A DNA stretch of 15,167 bases from Scatomorpha gallistercoris. GTDB taxonomy: Bacteria; Bacillota; Clostridia; Oscillospirales; Oscillospiraceae. The notes below the pieces were generated by a model. That model was not told the DNA's origin and searched no databases. It saw only the letters and a list, made by a program, of their open reading frames with translations. A program made the position numbers and the translations under genes. This document shows, in pieces, positions 13,864 to 15,167 of this stretch (positions within the stretch are counted from its first letter, which is position 1; each line of letters opens with the position of its first letter). The stretch covers positions 1-15,167 of the forward strand of contig DVFX01000036.1 in assembly GCA_018713005.1 (NCBI GenBank), in the 5' to 3' direction.

Positions 13864-13939
13864 GCTGGTATAGCTCAGTCGGTAGAGCAGCTGATTTGTA
13901 ATCAGCAGGTCGGGGGTTCGAGTCCGTCTACCAGCTCCA
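13864..13939 (+). tRNA. tRNA-Thr (anticodon UGU)
   Basis: The cloverleaf has acceptor GCTGGTA (13864-13870) paired with TACCAGC (13929-13935), discriminator T, and encoded CCA (13937-13939). The D arm is GCTC/GAGC. The anticodon stem GCTGA/TCAGC encloses loop TTTGTAA with anticodon TGT at 13897-13899. The T loop is TTCGAGT. The T stem GGGGG/CCGTC contains a G-G mismatch (51:63) and a G-T pair, which is unusual; the other stems are regular. Confidence 0.95.
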
Positions 13940-14001
13940 CCAGGGGGCCAAACAGCTGGCCGTGCTTGTGCTTCCTACGTCAATCCGGTGCAAGTAAATA
14001 T

Positions 14002-14086
14002 GGGGGTGTTCCCGAGTGGCCAAAGGGGACAGACTGTAAATCTGCTGGCAATGCCTACGGTGGTTCGAATCCACCCGCCCCCACCA
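14002..14086 (+). tRNA. tRNA-Tyr (anticodon GUA)
   Basis: This is an 85-base class II tRNA with a long variable arm. Acceptor GGGGGTG (14002-14008) pairs with CGCCCCC (14076-14082, one G-T pair), with discriminator A and encoded CCA (14084-14086). The anticodon loop CTGTAAA carries GTA at 14036-14038. T stem GGTGG/CCACC with loop TTCGAAT is perfect. The outermost anticodon-stem pair is A-C. It is cotranscribed with tRNA-Thr across a 62-base spacer that holds a small GGCCA/TGGCC hairpin. Confidence 0.95.
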
Positions 14087-14120
14087 AAAATCCCGACCGT
14101 TTTTGCGGCCGGGATTTTTT
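14087..14120 (+). terminator. Rho-independent terminator of the tRNA operon
   Basis: The stem AAAATCCCG-A-CCG pairs with CGG-C-CGGGATTTT around a TTTTTG loop, with one A-C mismatch, and ends in a T run at 14120. It starts directly after the CCA end of tRNA-Tyr. Confidence 0.88.
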
Positions 14121-14180
14121 GCTGTATGGCTTTTGCGCCGCCCATATGGCGGCCCGTTCTTCTCACGAGGTGAAGCTGTT

Positions 14181-14888
14181 TTGAAAGACGCGATAATCCC
14201 CCTTAAAATTACGTTTGACTTTGGCTGCGGCCCGGAGGCGATATATCCCACGCTGCTGTGCTCAGGCGGCGAGGCCGTGCTGGCAGACTGCGGCTACGAG
14301 GGCTTCCTGCCGTTCATTGAGGATGCCATGCGGGCGTCAGGGCTCTCGCCCGAGGCGCTGACGGGCGTTATAGTCACCCACCACGACCACGACCACATGG
14401 GCGCTCTCGCCGCGCTCAAGGCCAAATACCCAAATGTGACGGTCTATGCCGGAGCTGCTGAATCCGAGTACATAGCCGGGCGCAGAAAGGCCCTGCGCCT
14501 TGAGCAGGCCGAGGCCCTGCAATCCGCCCTGCCCACAGAGCAGCAGCCTGCCGGAGAGGCCTTTATATCTATGCTTAAGGGTGTTGAGCCCGCCGAAGTG
14601 GACGTCACGCTTCACGGCGGCGACGTACTGGACATCTGCGGCGGCTGCGAGGTTATAGACACCCCGGGCCACACGCCCGGACACATCTCGCTGTACCTGC
14701 CCGCGCAGGGCACAGTCGTCACCGGAGACGCAATGGTGCTGGAGCAGGGCTTGCCTGCCGTCGCAAACCCGCAGTTTGCTTTCGACCTGGCCGCCGCTCA
14801 GGCCTCTCTGGAAAGGCTTGTGGATCTGGGCGCCGCACGGTATATATGCTATCATGGCGGAGAGTATATACCCGGGTCAAATTTGTGA
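14181..14888 (+). CDS. Metallo-beta-lactamase-fold hydrolase (TTG start)
   Basis: The 235-residue protein is a probably cytosolic metallohydrolase of the glyoxalase II-like branch. The metal motif is THHDHDH, giving His67, Asp69, Asp71 and His72 (the HxDxDH variant, with Asp in place of the usual second His). Further ligands are His164 in TPGHTPGH, Asp183 in TGDAM and His225 in CYHGGEY. The start is taken as TTG 14181 because GAGGTG (14167-14172) lies 8 bases upstream; the frame is open further upstream only through the tRNA terminator. The residue at the second metal position separates it from classical glyoxalase II, so the substrate is unknown (thioesters, lactones and phosphoesters are all possible). 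It stands alone after the tRNA genes. No clear terminator follows before the glutamate dehydrogenase promoter. Confidence 0.87.
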   Translation: MKDAIIPLKITFDFGCGPEAIYPTLLCSGGEAVLADCGYEGFLPFIEDAMRASGLSPEALTGVIVTHHDHDHMGALAALKAKYPNVTVYAGAAESEYIAGRRKALRLEQAEALQSALPTEQQPAGEAFISMLKGVEPAEVDVTLHGGDVLDICGGCEVIDTPGHTPGHISLYLPAQGTVVTGDAMVLEQGLPAVANPQFAFDLAAAQASLERLVDLGAARYICYHGGEYIPGSNL

Positions 14889-14948
14889 GGCTCCCTGATA
14901 TTTTTCCGGATAGTCATATCATTAACACAAAGAAAATTGGCTAAACGC

Positions 14949-14977
14949 TTGCATTAGTGCCTCTTATTGTGTAAAAT
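14949..14977 (+). promoter_or_regulatory. Promoter of the glutamate dehydrogenase gene
   Basis: The -35 TTGCAT (14949-14954) and -10 TAAAAT (14972-14977) are separated by exactly 17 bases, with transcription expected near 14984, about 54 bases before the start codon. ACACAA (14925-14930) and TTGTGT (14967-14972) form an inverted pair around the -35 and could be a looped operator, though this is weak. Confidence 0.7.
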
Positions 14978-15037
14978 ATAAGCAGACACTGAGCAAAACG
15001 CACAATGCCACTATGTCAAGAAGTGAGGTTTTTTGAA

Positions 15038-15167
15038 ATGTTGACCAACGAATATCTCAAGCGAGTGTACGAGACAGTCCAGACGCGCAACCCCGGAGAG
15101 AGTGAGTTCCACCAGGCGGTCCTTGAGGTGCTCGAGAGCCTAGAGTGCGTCGTCGAGAAGCACCCCG
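15038..15167 (+). CDS. gdhA: NADP-type glutamate dehydrogenase, N-terminal part (cut by window edge)
   Basis: Only the first 43 codons are present. The protein begins MLTNEYLKRVYETVQTRNPG, followed by ESEFHQAVLEVLESLECVVEKHP. The phrase NPGESEFHQAV-EVL-SL is diagnostic for the hexameric NADP-dependent glutamate dehydrogenases of bacteria, which aminate 2-oxoglutarate to glutamate in ammonium assimilation. The ATG at 15038 has GAGGT 8 bases upstream. It has its own promoter at 14949. The catalytic lysine and nucleotide-binding domain are beyond the right edge, so integrity cannot be judged. The symbol follows the NADP-dependent family name. Confidence 0.88.
   Translation, partial: MLTNEYLKRVYETVQTRNPGESEFHQAVLEVLESLECVVEKHP

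Noticed and set aside
14889..14948. Terminator after the metallo-beta-lactamase-fold gene
   Set aside because: A short T run (14900-14906) is present, but no stable stem precedes it.
1..15167. CRISPR array, rRNA genes, insertion sequence with intact transposase, replication origin
   Set aside because: No regularly spaced repeats, rRNA sequence, transposase frame or DnaA-box cluster was seen anywhere in the window.

Overview
The window looks like the chromosome of a GC-rich gut Clostridia (Bacillota), probably Oscillospiraceae-like. This is inferred from strong AGGAGG ribosome sites, high-GC genes with frequent ATA isoleucine codons, the paired M16 peptidase homologues YfmF/YfmH next to lgt, CCA-encoding tRNA genes, and a Tn916-type integrase. 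No 16S or other definitive marker is present, so the genus is not assigned.

Layout. (1) 1-~1060: the end of an integrative element. A 5'-truncated Tn916/Tn1549-type tyrosine integrase is followed by Tn916 DR2-like arm repeats and an AT-rich junction. (2) 1068-1600: a low-molecular-weight protein tyrosine phosphatase gene with a perfect 20-bp inverted repeat after it. (3) 1724-8828: a LysR regulator divergent from a five-gene catabolic operon: AroE-type dehydrogenase, YdiM/YdiN-like MFS transporter, metal-dependent TIM-barrel enzyme (3-dehydroshikimate dehydratase-like), second AroE-type dehydrogenase, and a flavin/4Fe-4S ene-reductase. A 165-bp quasi-palindrome separates the last two genes, and a strong terminator closes the operon. 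(4) 8869-9420: a YbaK/PrdX-type tRNA-editing deacylase on the minus strand. (5) 9587-13782: an operon yfmF-yfmH-lgt-acidic hypothetical protein, ending in a terminator. (6) 13816-14120: a two-gene tRNA operon (Thr-UGU, Tyr-GUA) with its own promoter and terminator. (7) 14181-14888: a metallo-beta-lactamase-fold hydrolase with a TTG start. (8) 14949-15167: promoter and 5' end of an NADP-type glutamate dehydrogenase gene.

The most interesting part is region 3. A LysR-type operator (T-N11-A dyad) lies near -64 of a good sigma-A promoter driving the operon. The gene set suggests import of shikimate or quinate and oxidation to 3-dehydroshikimate. That compound has two possible fates here: dehydration to protocatechuate by the TIM-barrel enzyme, or reduction by the ene-reductase, because it is a ring enone. 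The second dehydrogenase could then act on the reduced ketone. The operon could therefore couple aromatisation to hydroaromatic reduction in an anaerobe. This pathway is inferred from gene content and chemistry; no enzyme activity can be read directly from the sequence.
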